Shown in pieces: positions 45,927-54,809 of a DNA stretch of 64,000 nucleotides; positions within the stretch are counted from its first letter, which is position 1; each line of letters starts with the position of its first letter. This stretch comes from Deltaproteobacteria bacterium. GTDB lineage: Bacteria > Desulfobacterota > Binatia > UBA9968. The notes beneath the pieces were generated by a model that was given only the letters and a program-made list of their open reading frames with translations, made no database searches and was not told the DNA's origin. Location of the stretch: NCBI GenBank assembly GCA_016210115.1, contig JACQUW010000211.1, positions 1 through 64,000 of the forward strand. The letters are read 5' to 3'. A program made the position numbers and the translations under genes.

Positions 45927-47257
45927 CAGTTCACCACTGTCACAGCCTGGCCGGAGACGAGATTTCCCGGATTTACAATGACCTTATCGCCCAGTGACAC
46001 CCCTTCGGTAATCTCGACCGCTTCGCCGATGCGGCGACCGGTACGCACACGCTTTTCAAGGACTTTTCCTTCAGCTACCGTGAGCACCTTCTCAATTCCC
46101 GCAAATGTAGTAATGGAATCCCGCGGTACTGTGACAATCTGCTGGCCAGCCTCCACGACAATTTCGGCCTTCGCGAACGATCCGGGGCGAAGGACGCCCT
46201 GCGCGTTACGCACCTCTGCCTCGATCAATAAGGTTCTGTTGTCCTCGTCGATGGCGGGAGAAAGACGCGCCACCCAACCCTCGTATGTGGTGGGATCGCC
46301 TTCTACCGTGAGTTTTACCGCCTGGCCGATGCGCACAGCCCTTGCCTCCCGCTCGGGCACCGCAAGTCGCAGCCGGAGTGGATCGATGTTTACAAGCGTC
46401 GCAACCGGCGCTCCGGCGGCCAGATACTGACCCACTGAAGCTTGCCGCTCGCTCACCGCGCCGTCCATGGGCGACACAATAACAGCGTCGGCAAGCTGCT
46501 GGCGCGCAATTTCGAGTTCCGAGCGGCGCTGAAGCAGCACGGCCTGACGATTCCTGGCTTCCTCGATCGCGTCCTGATAGCGGCCTTCTGCAACCGCGAG
46601 CTGGGATACCGCGGCATCCAGTTCGGCGTGCGCGATCAGATTCCGACGCCAGAGTTCCACCATCCGATCATGGGTCTGTCGCGCCTCTTTGAGCACCGCA
46701 GCGGCCTGGCGCACGAGCGCTGTCTTCTCGGGATCCACCCTATCGCTGCCTCCCTCGGCAGGCAGCCCCAGCCGTACCCGCGCCTGCTGAAGTGCGGCCT
46801 GAGCTTGATTCACTCGCAGTCGATAATCACTAGGGTCGATGCGTGCAATCGCCTGGCCCTTCCGTACGCGGCTGCCCAAATCCACGCTGATCTCGCTCAC
46901 GCGCCCCACAACCTTCGCGCCCAAAATCACCTGATCTTCGGCAGCGAGCGTCCCCGTCACGGTTACCGTGCGCGCGACTTCGGCCTCTGCTGCGGTCGCA
47001 ACCCGTACCTGGCGCGGTGGATTGTTAGTCTCCGAAACAGCCGTCGCTGCGCGGTCGCTGCCGCACGCGGCCAGCGCAACCGCGCCGATCCCAAGGATCA
47101 AAAGAGCCAACCGACCTGTGATATAACCGACTCGTGCAACGGTGAGCCGCACGGTCTCAGTGTGGCAAGGTCTGATCAGGCGACCTTCTCTACTCCGTCC
47201 GGTCACAGCCGCCGTGCCTGCATTGTTGGCGGAGGACCGCCGATCGTCGAGCTTCAT
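45926..47257 (-). CDS. RND efflux periplasmic adaptor lipoprotein
   Basis: A 443-residue membrane-fusion protein. The hydrophobic segment LALLILGIGAVALAAC ends in a lipobox with Cys65, so the mature protein is probably lipid-anchored. Lipoyl-like halves (VILGAKVVGRVSEISVDLGS ... AVIVSPMDGAVSERQASVGQ), an alpha-helical hairpin and a beta-barrel domain follow. The unusually long stretch before the lipobox makes a later start possible, but the TGATG junction with tetR favours 47257. Confidence 0.92.
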   Translation of the reverse strand: MKLDDRRSSANNAGTAAVTGRSREGRLIRPCHTETVRLTVARVGYITGRLALLILGIGAVALAACGSDRAATAVSETNNPPRQVRVATAAEAEVARTVTVTGTLAAEDQVILGAKVVGRVSEISVDLGSRVRKGQAIARIDPSDYRLRVNQAQAALQQARVRLGLPAEGGSDRVDPEKTALVRQAAAVLKEARQTHDRMVELWRRNLIAHAELDAAVSQLAVAEGRYQDAIEEARNRQAVLLQRRSELEIARQQLADAVIVSPMDGAVSERQASVGQYLAAGAPVATLVNIDPLRLRLAVPEREARAVRIGQAVKLTVEGDPTTYEGWVARLSPAIDEDNRTLLIEAEVRNAQGVLRPGSFAKAEIVVEAGQQIVTVPRDSITTFAGIEKVLTVAEGKVLEKRVRTGRRIGEAVEITEGVSLGDKVIVNPGNLVSGQAVTVVN

Positions 47258-47928
47258 CAAGACGCGGCCTCCTTTTGTTGCGCGAACTCTTTCAGCGCGC
47301 CGAGAGAAAATCTCGCAATATGATCGGCCAGGCGCGCAATGTCTTCTGGGCCAAACCGCTGTTCGGGGTAGAGCCGCCTGATCACTGACCGAGCGTGGTG
47401 ATAATAGACGCACTGGCTGATGACGCTCAGCGTGCACAGACGCACGCCTTCATCGGTTGCTCTCGAACCAAGCAGGTCCCGCACAATCGACGCCAGCTCC
47501 TGGTGAAGAGGACGGGCAAATTCCTCCAGAAGAGTATCCAGGGAACGGGTTGGTTCGTTCATCTCTCGCGCAATAATCTTTGTATGCCAGCCCGGGCGAC
47601 CTTCGTCGAAGATACGACCCAACAGGGATTGAACGTAGGCGCGCAGCTTCTGCTCTGCAGTTGCGTCCGGATTTAACCCGCCATGGAGCGGATACTTTTC
47701 TGTGTGGGCGTCGGGCACGAAGCGCAGGACCGCCATATAGAGTCCCTCTTTATCGCCGAAGTGGTAGTTGACGGCGGCTACGTTCGCCCCGGCCTTTTCA
47801 CAGATCTGCCGTACAGTGGCCGCTCGATAGCCATATTCAGCGAAAATTTCGCCGGCAGCTTCGAGAAGGCGCTTGGCAGTTGTCTCGTTAGACGCGTTAC
47901 ATATCGCTGTCTCGAATGATTTAAACAT
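47257..47928 (-). CDS. TetR family repressor (CerR-like)
   Basis: A 223-residue regulator. The helix-turn-helix lies at residues about 18-60 (AKRLLEAAGEIFAEYGYRAA, TVRQICEKAGANVAAVNYHF). The C-terminal domain (VRLCTLSVISQCVYYHHARS) fits the DUF1956/CerR group, which typically control adjacent RND pumps. It is the first gene of the efflux operon. An inverted repeat covers its start codon, so it probably represses its own operon. Confidence 0.93.
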   Translation of the reverse strand: MFKSFETAICNASNETTAKRLLEAAGEIFAEYGYRAATVRQICEKAGANVAAVNYHFGDKEGLYMAVLRFVPDAHTEKYPLHGGLNPDATAEQKLRAYVQSLLGRIFDEGRPGWHTKIIAREMNEPTRSLDTLLEEFARPLHQELASIVRDLLGSRATDEGVRLCTLSVISQCVYYHHARSVIRRLYPEQRFGPEDIARLADHIARFSLGALKEFAQQKEAAS

Positions 47929-47936
47929 TTGTTTAA
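47921..47936. promoter_or_regulatory. Probable TetR operator
   Basis: TTAAAC and GTTTAA arms around a 4-base spacer form a 16-base inverted repeat over the tetR start codon (CAT at 47926-47928 on this strand). A second partial half site, ATTAAACATTCATTTGATAA, follows near 47947. Two such sites at the 5' end of an auto-regulated tetR-efflux operon fit an operator. Confidence 0.6.
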
Positions 47937-48109
47937 AGCTAGTGTATTAAACATTCATTTGATAAGCAAGGCAAAAAGACCGAAAATGCCAGATAGATTG
48001 GTACCGGACTGTAACTAAGCGTGAAGACGGGTGTTCTTAGACTGCGGCAAACAAGGTGTGTCTTTGGACGACCGGTCGACTGAGTTCAATTTACCAAACA
48101 AACCTAATT

Positions 48110-49843
48110 TCAGTGTGTGTCGAACACAACCTGATACTCAGCGAGTTTGGACTTAATGGCAGCGACCTCGGTATCCGTGGGATTATCCACGTCGCTCGCA
48201 GGAGGTAAACTACCAAACTTCATCAGACAGGCCATCAGCAGCAATCGGGCTTTTGTCGCGGTCAGATTACTTCCCGCGATGATCAGCTCGGTCGGACTCG
48301 GAGGCTTGGCAATCCCAGTCGCATTTCCCCGCCCTACTCTGACCACCGGCATGCCGGTTAGGGCTGCCCGTTTGAGAGCCGCGGCCAGCGATTCCATCAG
48401 ATTTCCATAGGGTGAAACTCCTTCGGCCACAAATCCAGCCAGAGGAAAGTCGCGCAGATTTTTTTCTATGCGGGCAAATATTTCGACCTCTGTATACGGA
48501 TCAGCCTCGTGGCTCTCGGAAAGGTAGCGGGCCGTTTTTGCTATCGTGACCTTTGGGATCGCCGTAGGCAGCAACTTTCCGCGTTCATCTTTTATTTTCA
48601 CCGGCACAAGAGTGGGCTTACCATCTATGCCCCGCACGCCTTGCACGGTTCCAGGGATTTGGGTGATATTTACCGCAGACTTATGCGTATGCCGCTTGAC
48701 CGGCTTGAACGTCAGAACCGCGGGACCTGAATTACCCAGGGTTCCCACGATCCCGCCATGCCCGCCGGTAACCACGTAACCACCCGGCCGGGCATCTCCT
48801 TTCTGAACGTCACGCGCCGTAAAGATTTGCTTTTCCTGAATGACGACGGCCCCAACATCGTCACGGCCGTTTTCGTCGGCCCATATTCGTGAAGCGATGT
48901 ATTCCACTGAGTGAATGATATTCAGGTCGCCGTCGTTTCCGATCGAGCCATGCGGCCTCTGCGAAGCATTCCCGACAACGGGCACCGTCGCATCGATCAA
49001 GAGGTTCAACCAATAGATCGATTCCTCCACGTTGGGACTGCCCTCGAGCCATATGGCCCCGGCATATCTTCCGCTGCTCGCGACCTCCTGGACGATATTG
49101 GTGACCCGCGCGAGATCACTCATCGCCGGCGAGCGCCGCAGGTGGGGAGGCCGATAAATAAAAAAATCCGTTCCCAATTTTTCACGCAGGATATCCCCTT
49201 CCCCGGAGTCGGTCCGCTCCGTGTCAGACAGGCCCTTGGTATAGCCGCCGGACGGGGCGGGACGATAGAAGTCGAATTCAGCTTTTGAAGACAGCAGATT
49301 GCCGGTCCCGTAATGGCCGATTCCGAAACGGTCAATCTCCTCGAATATGCGGGAAGCGTCAGGATAAAAAGGCTGCCGGCAAAGGTGCGCAGGCGCGAGC
49401 GGGTATGAGGCGTCGTTATCCCACGGCTGGCCGTTCGCCTGGCGCGCCATGTAGGGGAGAGGGTAAAGGCCGTCTTCAGGAAGAAGCGTCACTTCGTAAA
49501 CGGGAACATCGTCTGGTTCTTTCCGCTCCTTGCGGAAAACTCCGTCACGCCCGATGTATCCATCCGGCGGCGCGTAGAGCTCAGCAGCGTCGCGCTCAAG
49601 CGGATGAGCGCTGAACTGCTCGATGTAAACCGTAACCGGTGCTGCCAGCCGCTGGGGGCGTAGCGTATCGAAACGCGCCGGGCTTCCATCCGGGTTGGTC
49701 CGGAGCGGCAGATCGTATTTCAGTCTGGCCTTGTTGCTTGTGACAAGCGGCTCGCTGTTCTGAATTGTTGCCGTTGGCCCCGAGAAGATAGCGATTTTCG
49801 GCCTCAGTAGCGGATTCGTCAGTTCATTAGAATTCGTCGCCAC
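48110..49843 (-). CDS. Asparaginase-like protein
   Basis: A 577-residue protein. The middle (about residues 240-400) resembles the L-asparaginase/glutaminase type I-II fold: GAIWLEGSPNVEESIYWLNL, PVVGNASQRPHG, IGNDGDLNIIHSVEYIAS and GGYVVTGGHGGIVGTLG. The S-x-D-G-x-N motif is replaced by N-D-G-D-L-N, and the usual TDTM-E motif is altered to SPNVEE, so it may act on a different amide or not be an asparaginase at all. The N- and C-terminal 200 residues are not standard. GTG 49843 follows GAGG at good distance; TTG 49855 is the alternative. It lies behind a solute-binding protein and a rhodanese on the same strand. Confidence 0.7.
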   Translation of the reverse strand: MATNSNELTNPLLRPKIAIFSGPTATIQNSEPLVTSNKARLKYDLPLRTNPDGSPARFDTLRPQRLAAPVTVYIEQFSAHPLERDAAELYAPPDGYIGRDGVFRKERKEPDDVPVYEVTLLPEDGLYPLPYMARQANGQPWDNDASYPLAPAHLCRQPFYPDASRIFEEIDRFGIGHYGTGNLLSSKAEFDFYRPAPSGGYTKGLSDTERTDSGEGDILREKLGTDFFIYRPPHLRRSPAMSDLARVTNIVQEVASSGRYAGAIWLEGSPNVEESIYWLNLLIDATVPVVGNASQRPHGSIGNDGDLNIIHSVEYIASRIWADENGRDDVGAVVIQEKQIFTARDVQKGDARPGGYVVTGGHGGIVGTLGNSGPAVLTFKPVKRHTHKSAVNITQIPGTVQGVRGIDGKPTLVPVKIKDERGKLLPTAIPKVTIAKTARYLSESHEADPYTEVEIFARIEKNLRDFPLAGFVAEGVSPYGNLMESLAAALKRAALTGMPVVRVGRGNATGIAKPPSPTELIIAGSNLTATKARLLLMACLMKFGSLPPASDVDNPTDTEVAAIKSKLAEYQVVFDTH

Positions 49844-49929
49844 AGTTTTCCTCAATGTGCGGAAGCCATCTTCGGCCGGGCTTCGAAATCGCCGATAACA
49901 AAAAACACCCGCCTCAGCGGATAACCATG

Positions 49930-50916
49930 CTATTTTTCTTCCTTGAGCTCTCTCAAGACTCGCGCCAAAAAGTCAGAGTCGGCCACCTCTTGAACCGGGA
50001 TTTCGGACTTGATCCCAAGCCGCGCTCGCTCGTCTGACATCATTTCCTGCAGAGACGAAACAGTGAACGTTCCGTCCCGAGACATGCCTTTCACAATAAA
50101 CTCAAAGGCCTGAACGATAGATTCCTTGTCCCACCCTTTAAACTCGCGCAGAATAACCGGTAAAACCTTCTCCCTGTTCTGTTGCACGTAAATGATACTG
50201 CGGACTGTCGCCCGTAACATCCGGTAGACCTGATCCGGCTGCTGCTTCATTTTCTTAACCGTTGTGCTTAGGCCGTTGGTGGGCTGTCCCTCGCCGCCAA
50301 GATCACCGGTCCACATGAGGTTATTAAACCCCTGCCGCTGGGCAATGAAGCTATGGGGCGCCGATAACATGGCGGCCTCGACCGATCCCGATTGCAGGGC
50401 GGCCAGCCGGACGCCGGTATCTCCCAAGGCCATAATAACGGCGTCTCGATTGGGATCCAGACCGAAATGCCGGAGGGCCTTCCGGGTCGCAGTGTCCGTG
50501 CTGGAGCCAAATGCCGAGACGGCGATGCGTTTTCCCCTGAGCTGCCTTACATCCTTAAACTGCGGCTGGGAGAGAAGGAAAAAGGGTTGCTGATTATTCA
50601 ACGCCAGGAGCACGCGCACCGGCATGCCCGCGAGGGCGGCGCGGATCGTTGATGAAAACAAAGTTGTATAGTCGACTTCTCCCGCGAGAAGCGCAGGGTA
50701 ATGAATCCCTGTTCTCATCACGACGAACTGAAGATCAAGCCCCTCTTTCTGGTAAAACCCCTGATGCGTGCCCACATAGAGCGCGCTGTAATCAACGAGC
50801 TTCCCGGGCATTGCGACGCGCACCGTTTCCATCCGCCGCGGCGTGTCTGCGGCTTTTCCAGTGGTCACGAAGACCAAAAGAATCGCCGTGGCGGCCCAAA
50901 ATAAAACGTTCTTCAT
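49930..50916 (-). CDS. ABC solute-binding protein, NMT1/THI5 type
   Basis: A 328-residue exported binding protein, paralogous to the one at 32.7 kb. A signal peptide ends near TTGKAAD. The fold landmarks are VRVAMPGKLVDYSALYVGTH, VDYTTLFSSTIRAALAGMPV and LRGKRIAVSAFGSSTDTATR. The ligand is unknown. It starts 42 bases after the rhodanese selenoprotein gene and 86 bases before the asparaginase-like gene, suggesting one transcript. No ABC permease or ATPase is nearby. Confidence 0.88.
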   Translation of the reverse strand: MKNVLFWAATAILLVFVTTGKAADTPRRMETVRVAMPGKLVDYSALYVGTHQGFYQKEGLDLQFVVMRTGIHYPALLAGEVDYTTLFSSTIRAALAGMPVRVLLALNNQQPFFLLSQPQFKDVRQLRGKRIAVSAFGSSTDTATRKALRHFGLDPNRDAVIMALGDTGVRLAALQSGSVEAAMLSAPHSFIAQRQGFNNLMWTGDLGGEGQPTNGLSTTVKKMKQQPDQVYRMLRATVRSIIYVQQNREKVLPVILREFKGWDKESIVQAFEFIVKGMSRDGTFTVSSLQEMMSDERARLGIKSEIPVQEVADSDFLARVLRELKEEK

Positions 50917-50958
50917 AGCCGTTCTCCTATCAATGCTGGGAGCACTGTCAATTCTCTG

Positions 50959-51426
50959 CTATTTTACCCGGCTACCTTCTGACGGATACCCCTTTTCGAT
51001 CCAACCCGGGAAGCCCTCGTAGAGAACTTTCATGTTCCGGTAGCCGTTCTGGTAGAGAATGCCATAGGCCAAACTGGCCAGGTGATGAGGGCAGGCTCAA
51101 TATAAGACGATCAATCGATCCCGAGGGATCTCAGTCAGATGCTTGGAAAAGTCGCTTAATGGAATGGAGACAGAACCCAAGATGTGAGCTTCTTTGAATT
51201 CCTCGCTCGTCCGCACATCGACAATGAGGGGTTTTTTCTTGGCCGTGACTTCATCCACAACCTGGTTCAGATAGATAAATTCAGGAGTCACCTCCTTGGG
51301 GAGAGTTTGCTGCGCGTATTGCGGATACCGGTTCGGGTCTGCCATCAATGCTCCAGGAAGAGACAACAAGCCGAGAACAGACGGGACCAGGGCAACGACG
51401 ATTCTTCTCACGGGGCGGTGATTCAT
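50959..51426 (-). CDS. Exported rhodanese-like selenoprotein (UGA at 51097-51099 read as Sec110)
   Basis: A 155-residue periplasmic rhodanese if UGA is read as selenocysteine. A signal peptide (to about ALMAD) is followed by the rhodanese domain: LIVDVRTSEEFKEAHILGSV, IPLSDF, then RLIVLY and the UGA at the position of the catalytic cysteine. The frame continues with ACPHHLASLAYGILYQNGYR and LYEGFPGWIEKGYP, the normal end of a rhodanese, and stops at 50959. Conventional calling ends the gene at 51097. Cys112, two residues after the Sec, could form a selenenylsulfide (U-x-C). A SECIS-like hairpin lies at 51061-51082. Rhodanese-type selenoproteins are a known theme. A nonsense mutation is unlikely because the downstream half is intact. 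Confidence 0.9.
51061..51082 (-). promoter_or_regulatory. Predicted bacterial SECIS of the rhodanese gene
   Basis: Counting from the UGA, a 4-bp stem GGCC/GGCC (nt 18-21 and 27-30) carries the loop AGUUU, so G is nt 23 and U nt 24. An unpaired U is nt 17, with CC/GG pairing outside it. In the E. coli fdhF element, SelB contacts a bulged U17 and loop bases G23 and U24; all three recur here at the same distances. Confidence 0.8.
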
Positions 51427-51659
51427 TAAAAGCTCCTTCAGGCTTCAGTATTGCGCCGGCTTATTGGAAATCAAGTGACGGCGATCATTACTTCCAATTT
51501 ACGTAAACTCTCGCTGGGAGATCCGGTTGGTGCAAAGATTATCCTCCGTTTAGCTCTTGCGTCAACCTGAACTCGATTCATCAAGGGTGGACATCGAGTC
51601 CGGTCCGGAGTATTCCTGTATTGAAAAAGAAGAACATGCCAAGGGGACGGAGCATCCGT

Positions 51660-51932
51660 ATGGCTAAGCTCGACGTTACGAAAAAGGATTCTGAGACTTT
51701 TGAAGTCGTTGTCAGGGCTGCTACAACCACGACCCATACGGTCACGCTCAGGCAGGACTATTATCGAAAGATCACGGGCGGGAAGGTGCCACCGGAAAGT
51801 TTGATTAAGAAATCCTTTGAGTTTCTGCTGGAACGGGAGAGTAACACTTCCATCCTCTCCCGGTTCGAACTTCCCGTCATCGGGCGCTATTTTCCCGAAT
51901 ATGAAGCGGAGATCGGCAGGCGGCTTTGTTGA
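51660..51932 (+). CDS. Hypothetical small protein
   Basis: A 90-residue soluble protein of a type common in environmental genomes: VVVRAATTTTHTVTLRQDYY, then KSFEFLLERESNTSILSRFE and LPVIGRYFPEYEAEI. The conserved SILSRF-L-VIGRYFPEY block makes it a real gene, but I know no function. ATG 51660 is preferred over an earlier start at 51621. It is encoded opposite to its neighbours. Confidence 0.75.
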   Translation: MAKLDVTKKDSETFEVVVRAATTTTHTVTLRQDYYRKITGGKVPPESLIKKSFEFLLERESNTSILSRFELPVIGRYFPEYEAEIGRRLC

Positions 51933-52111
51933 TTTCTCTCCGGTCCATTTGCCTCGTAACCAAGTGCTCACCCACCCGAAATTCGCGCCGGCAAACTACT
52001 GACCGATGATCTTTCTAAATAAGTCCCTGATCGAGTTGTATTTGGGCCCACCACTCCAGCGGCGAAACGCACCTATCAGATCCATCATCGCCGCACGATA
52101 GGAGATATCTT

Positions 52112-52753
52112 TTATTCGCTGCTCGCCTGTTTGATCATCTGCAGCACCTGATCGAGCGTCCGCACCCGGCACATGCGCGGGAAAATGAGATCCATCAGAA
52201 CGTCGTGCGCGCGTTGGTCGTGAACGGTGGCGCAGGCATCGCGCACCACGATCATATTGTAATCCAAGTCCCTACCGGCAAAGACCGTAGCCGCCACTCC
52301 CACATCGGTGGAGCCGCCCGACACGATAAGTGTATCAATCTTCGCGGACCGGAGCGCCAGATCAAGATAGGTCTGATAGAAGGCGCTCCAGCGGTATTTG
52401 GGGATATAATAGTCGTCAGGCCGGGGATCAAGCTCCGGGATCACGTCCGACCCACTTTTGCCTTGCAGAGCAACCGGCCTGTCTTTTGTGACCACGCCAT
52501 CAGGCCAGGGTGTAAGATTGATTTTAGTATCCGTAAGAATCAGAGCCGATGTGGCGCTGTCAACGCGATGATTGCCCTTCGCGAAAAAAATCGGTATTCC
52601 AGCCTGGCGGCCGGCCTTCATGAGGCGGACCGCACCGTCCACCATCGGCTTTTTGCGCGCCTTAGCAGCCTCACCGGCCTCATGGTAGTACCCGTTTAGA
52701 ATATCAAAAAAGAGGATAGCCGTTTTCTTGAGCTCGATGTCATTTAGGTTCAT
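52112..52753 (-). CDS. Isochorismatase-like hydrolase without catalytic Cys
   Basis: A 213-residue protein of the isochorismatase/cysteine hydrolase fold. The acid residue is in AILFFDILNGYYH, the lysine in PKYRWSAF, and the region where amidases carry the nucleophilic Cys reads VSGGSTDVGVAATVFAGRDL, with Gly instead. True isochorismatases (EntB, PhzD) also lack that Cys, so an isochorismatase-type reaction is more likely than an amidase one. ATG 52753 gives the usual N-terminus. Confidence 0.85.
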   Translation of the reverse strand: MNLNDIELKKTAILFFDILNGYYHEAGEAAKARKKPMVDGAVRLMKAGRQAGIPIFFAKGNHRVDSATSALILTDTKINLTPWPDGVVTKDRPVALQGKSGSDVIPELDPRPDDYYIPKYRWSAFYQTYLDLALRSAKIDTLIVSGGSTDVGVAATVFAGRDLDYNMIVVRDACATVHDQRAHDVLMDLIFPRMCRVRTLDQVLQMIKQASSE

Positions 52754-52892
52754 GGGATCCACCTCCTGACTGCCAAGTCGTTCCATTATTGTTTTCCTTT
52801 GTCAACCTGGTCGATATTGCTCCGAAAGGGATTCTCGGGGCGCAAGGGTTCGGGCCGCGGCCGCTGGGCAGGTACCATGAGTCGAACCGCGC

Positions 52893-54626
52893 TCATCGGA
52901 CGTCCGCGCGGCCCTCTCCCTTAGGCCCCTCGGCGGAGGTGTGGCTTTCATTGTTCGGGGTGATCCAAAACTTTATGCTTCTTTCCGGGAAAGCCGCGGA
53001 GCGAGCAAATTCGCCGACGAAGATTTTATTTCCGTCTTGACAGGTAATTTCTCCGGCACCCAGAAGGACCCGAAGGAAAAGCTCGGGTTTGAATTTTTTG
53101 TTCTCGACCAAGCCTTTTTTCGTCCAAAAGAATAAACGCTCGCTCTCACCGAGAGTCTTGAGCAGTTCCAAACCGATGCGGGTCCTCTCGTCCTCGCACG
53201 GCCGGACCAACAGATCGGCGAGATGCGCGGACGTAGTGAGCCGCAGACCCTTAAGAAAATTGATGATCCGGGTGGTCACAAAAAGCGTGTAAATGTCTTC
53301 CCGGCCGAACTCCTGAGTCTCGACAGCCATCGCCGTAAGGCGCGCCTTCAAATAGTCCTGCTGGCTTAAATCGAGCCCCCGGGCGATCGGCGCATCCGGA
53401 GTGCAGTAAAATGGCGATGCTCCGAGCAAAACGGGAAGCCGGGAATTGCACGCCAGAGTTTGGACCATGCTTCCTAAACTTTCGTTTGGCAGCCCGAGAA
53501 TCTGGTACGATACGATTTTGAAGCCGAGCTGGAATGCCTTCCGGACGACTCTCAGGTAGGATTCCGATGTGTGCGGACGTTTGGTGGTTTCCCGAACGGT
53601 CTTATCGGAGCTCACGAGCGCCAGGTTCAGGTGAGAAAATCCGGCCTCGAACATCAGCTCCAGCAACTCCTCGTCCAGGCTCAGATAGCTGACGCCGTTC
53701 ATGGCTACGAACTCGACTTCACGCCCGGGAAAGCGCGCGATTAAGCGGCGACAAAGCTCCTTGAACGCGTTTTTGTAAAACGTCAGGTTATCGTCTTCGA
53801 AATCGATGACACGATAACCCTGACCATAGCGAAGCTCTATCTCTTCGAGGACGTCATCGATCGAGCGCAGGCGGTAATTTTTTCCGAAAGTCGTATGAAC
53901 GGAGCAAAAGGAGCACCTGTGAGGACAACTGCGCGAAGTGATTAGAAACGTGAGAGGCCTTACGCCGAACGCGTAACTCGTTGGGGAGAGATCGGCCAAA
54001 TCAGGAAACGGTATATCATCGAGAGGAAAATTCTCTTCAATTGGATTAAAGCACAGCCGGCCGTCTTTCTTATAGGCCAGATTCGGTACCGCTTCGATGG
54101 CCGTCGAGCCGTGTAAGAATCTTAGAAACTCCACAAAGGCCCTCTCGCCCTCGCCACGAACCACATAGTCCACGTGCGGCGAGCATAGCAGCGAATCGGC
54201 CGCTGCCGAGGCATGGGAGCCTCCCATGATGACAGGCACGGAAAGCGTCTTCTTCACACGCGCGGCGATTTTGAGAGCCTCTCGGTAATAGGGCGTAAAG
54301 AGGGACGAGATGCCCACAAGGTCCGGTTTCATGGCTAGAAGATCGGTTTCGATCTCATCAAAGGAGCGGCCGAAGTGGTAGTACTGATGAAAAAGAGAAA
54401 AAGGGGATTTGTCCGGGACCGGGTAGTAGTCTGATAAATATTCCAGCTCTTTTGGAAGCGCTGCGGTCTTTCGCCCACACCCGCCGTGGTAGTCTTTAAC
54501 GATGACCTCCACTCCCGGCAGGTGCTTCCTAACGGCTGCTTTGAGATAGCAAAGGCCGATGGGCTGGAGCCGCAAATCAGTATCGTAAAAATCCTGAATC
54601 GGCGGTTGGACCAGAGCAACTTTCAT
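52893..54626 (-). CDS. B12-binding radical SAM protein
   Basis: A 577-residue enzyme. Residues 1-170 resemble a cobalamin-binding domain (MKVALVQPPIQDFYDTDLRL; VPVIMGGSHASAAADS). The radical SAM core follows with CPHRCSFC (Cys234, Cys238, Cys241) binding the 4Fe-4S cluster. The C-terminal 180 residues are specific to this subfamily. Such enzymes methylate unactivated carbons or act in cofactor and lipid modification; the substrate is unknown. ATG 54626 is chosen because it begins the conserved domain. Confidence 0.9.
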   Translation of the reverse strand: MKVALVQPPIQDFYDTDLRLQPIGLCYLKAAVRKHLPGVEVIVKDYHGGCGRKTAALPKELEYLSDYYPVPDKSPFSLFHQYYHFGRSFDEIETDLLAMKPDLVGISSLFTPYYREALKIAARVKKTLSVPVIMGGSHASAAADSLLCSPHVDYVVRGEGERAFVEFLRFLHGSTAIEAVPNLAYKKDGRLCFNPIEENFPLDDIPFPDLADLSPTSYAFGVRPLTFLITSRSCPHRCSFCSVHTTFGKNYRLRSIDDVLEEIELRYGQGYRVIDFEDDNLTFYKNAFKELCRRLIARFPGREVEFVAMNGVSYLSLDEELLELMFEAGFSHLNLALVSSDKTVRETTKRPHTSESYLRVVRKAFQLGFKIVSYQILGLPNESLGSMVQTLACNSRLPVLLGASPFYCTPDAPIARGLDLSQQDYLKARLTAMAVETQEFGREDIYTLFVTTRIINFLKGLRLTTSAHLADLLVRPCEDERTRIGLELLKTLGESERLFFWTKKGLVENKKFKPELFLRVLLGAGEITCQDGNKIFVGEFARSAAFPERSIKFWITPNNESHTSAEGPKGEGRADVR

Positions 54627-54744
54627 GAAACTTTCGAGAGCAAAAGCTGGATTGCCCGACATTTTATTCACTTGACGCGAAGTAGCAAGTGCTTCGCTGC
54701 GGGACTAATCAGCGCGAGAGTTTTTACCCGGAGCCCCCGCCCTG

Positions 54745-54774
54745 TTGACAACCGCGGCGTGGGTTGTCTAGAGT
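54745..54774 (+). promoter_or_regulatory. Putative sigma-70 promoter
   Basis: TTGACA (54745-54750), an 18-base spacer, and TAGAGT (54769-54774), 36 bases before the enoyl-CoA hydratase ATG. GACAACC and GGTTGTC within it form an inverted repeat that could bind a regulator. Confidence 0.45.
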
Positions 54775-54809
54775 CCGTCTTTCGAACGATTAATTGGGAG
54801 GGAAACTCT

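Noticed and set aside
51097-51426. A 109-residue rhodanese lacking its active site
   Set aside because: The frame continues past the UGA with the rest of the rhodanese domain, so the short form is an artefact of reading UGA as stop.
51471-51971. A 166-codon minus-strand frame opposite the small protein at 51660
   Set aside because: Mirror frame of a conserved plus-strand gene; no family features.
51996-52088. A 30-codon minus-strand frame (MMDLIGAFRRWSGGPKYNSI...)
   Set aside because: Protein-like, but there is no ribosome binding site, no recognisable family, and it lies in a short gap after the isochorismatase-like gene. It may be a remnant; too weak to list.
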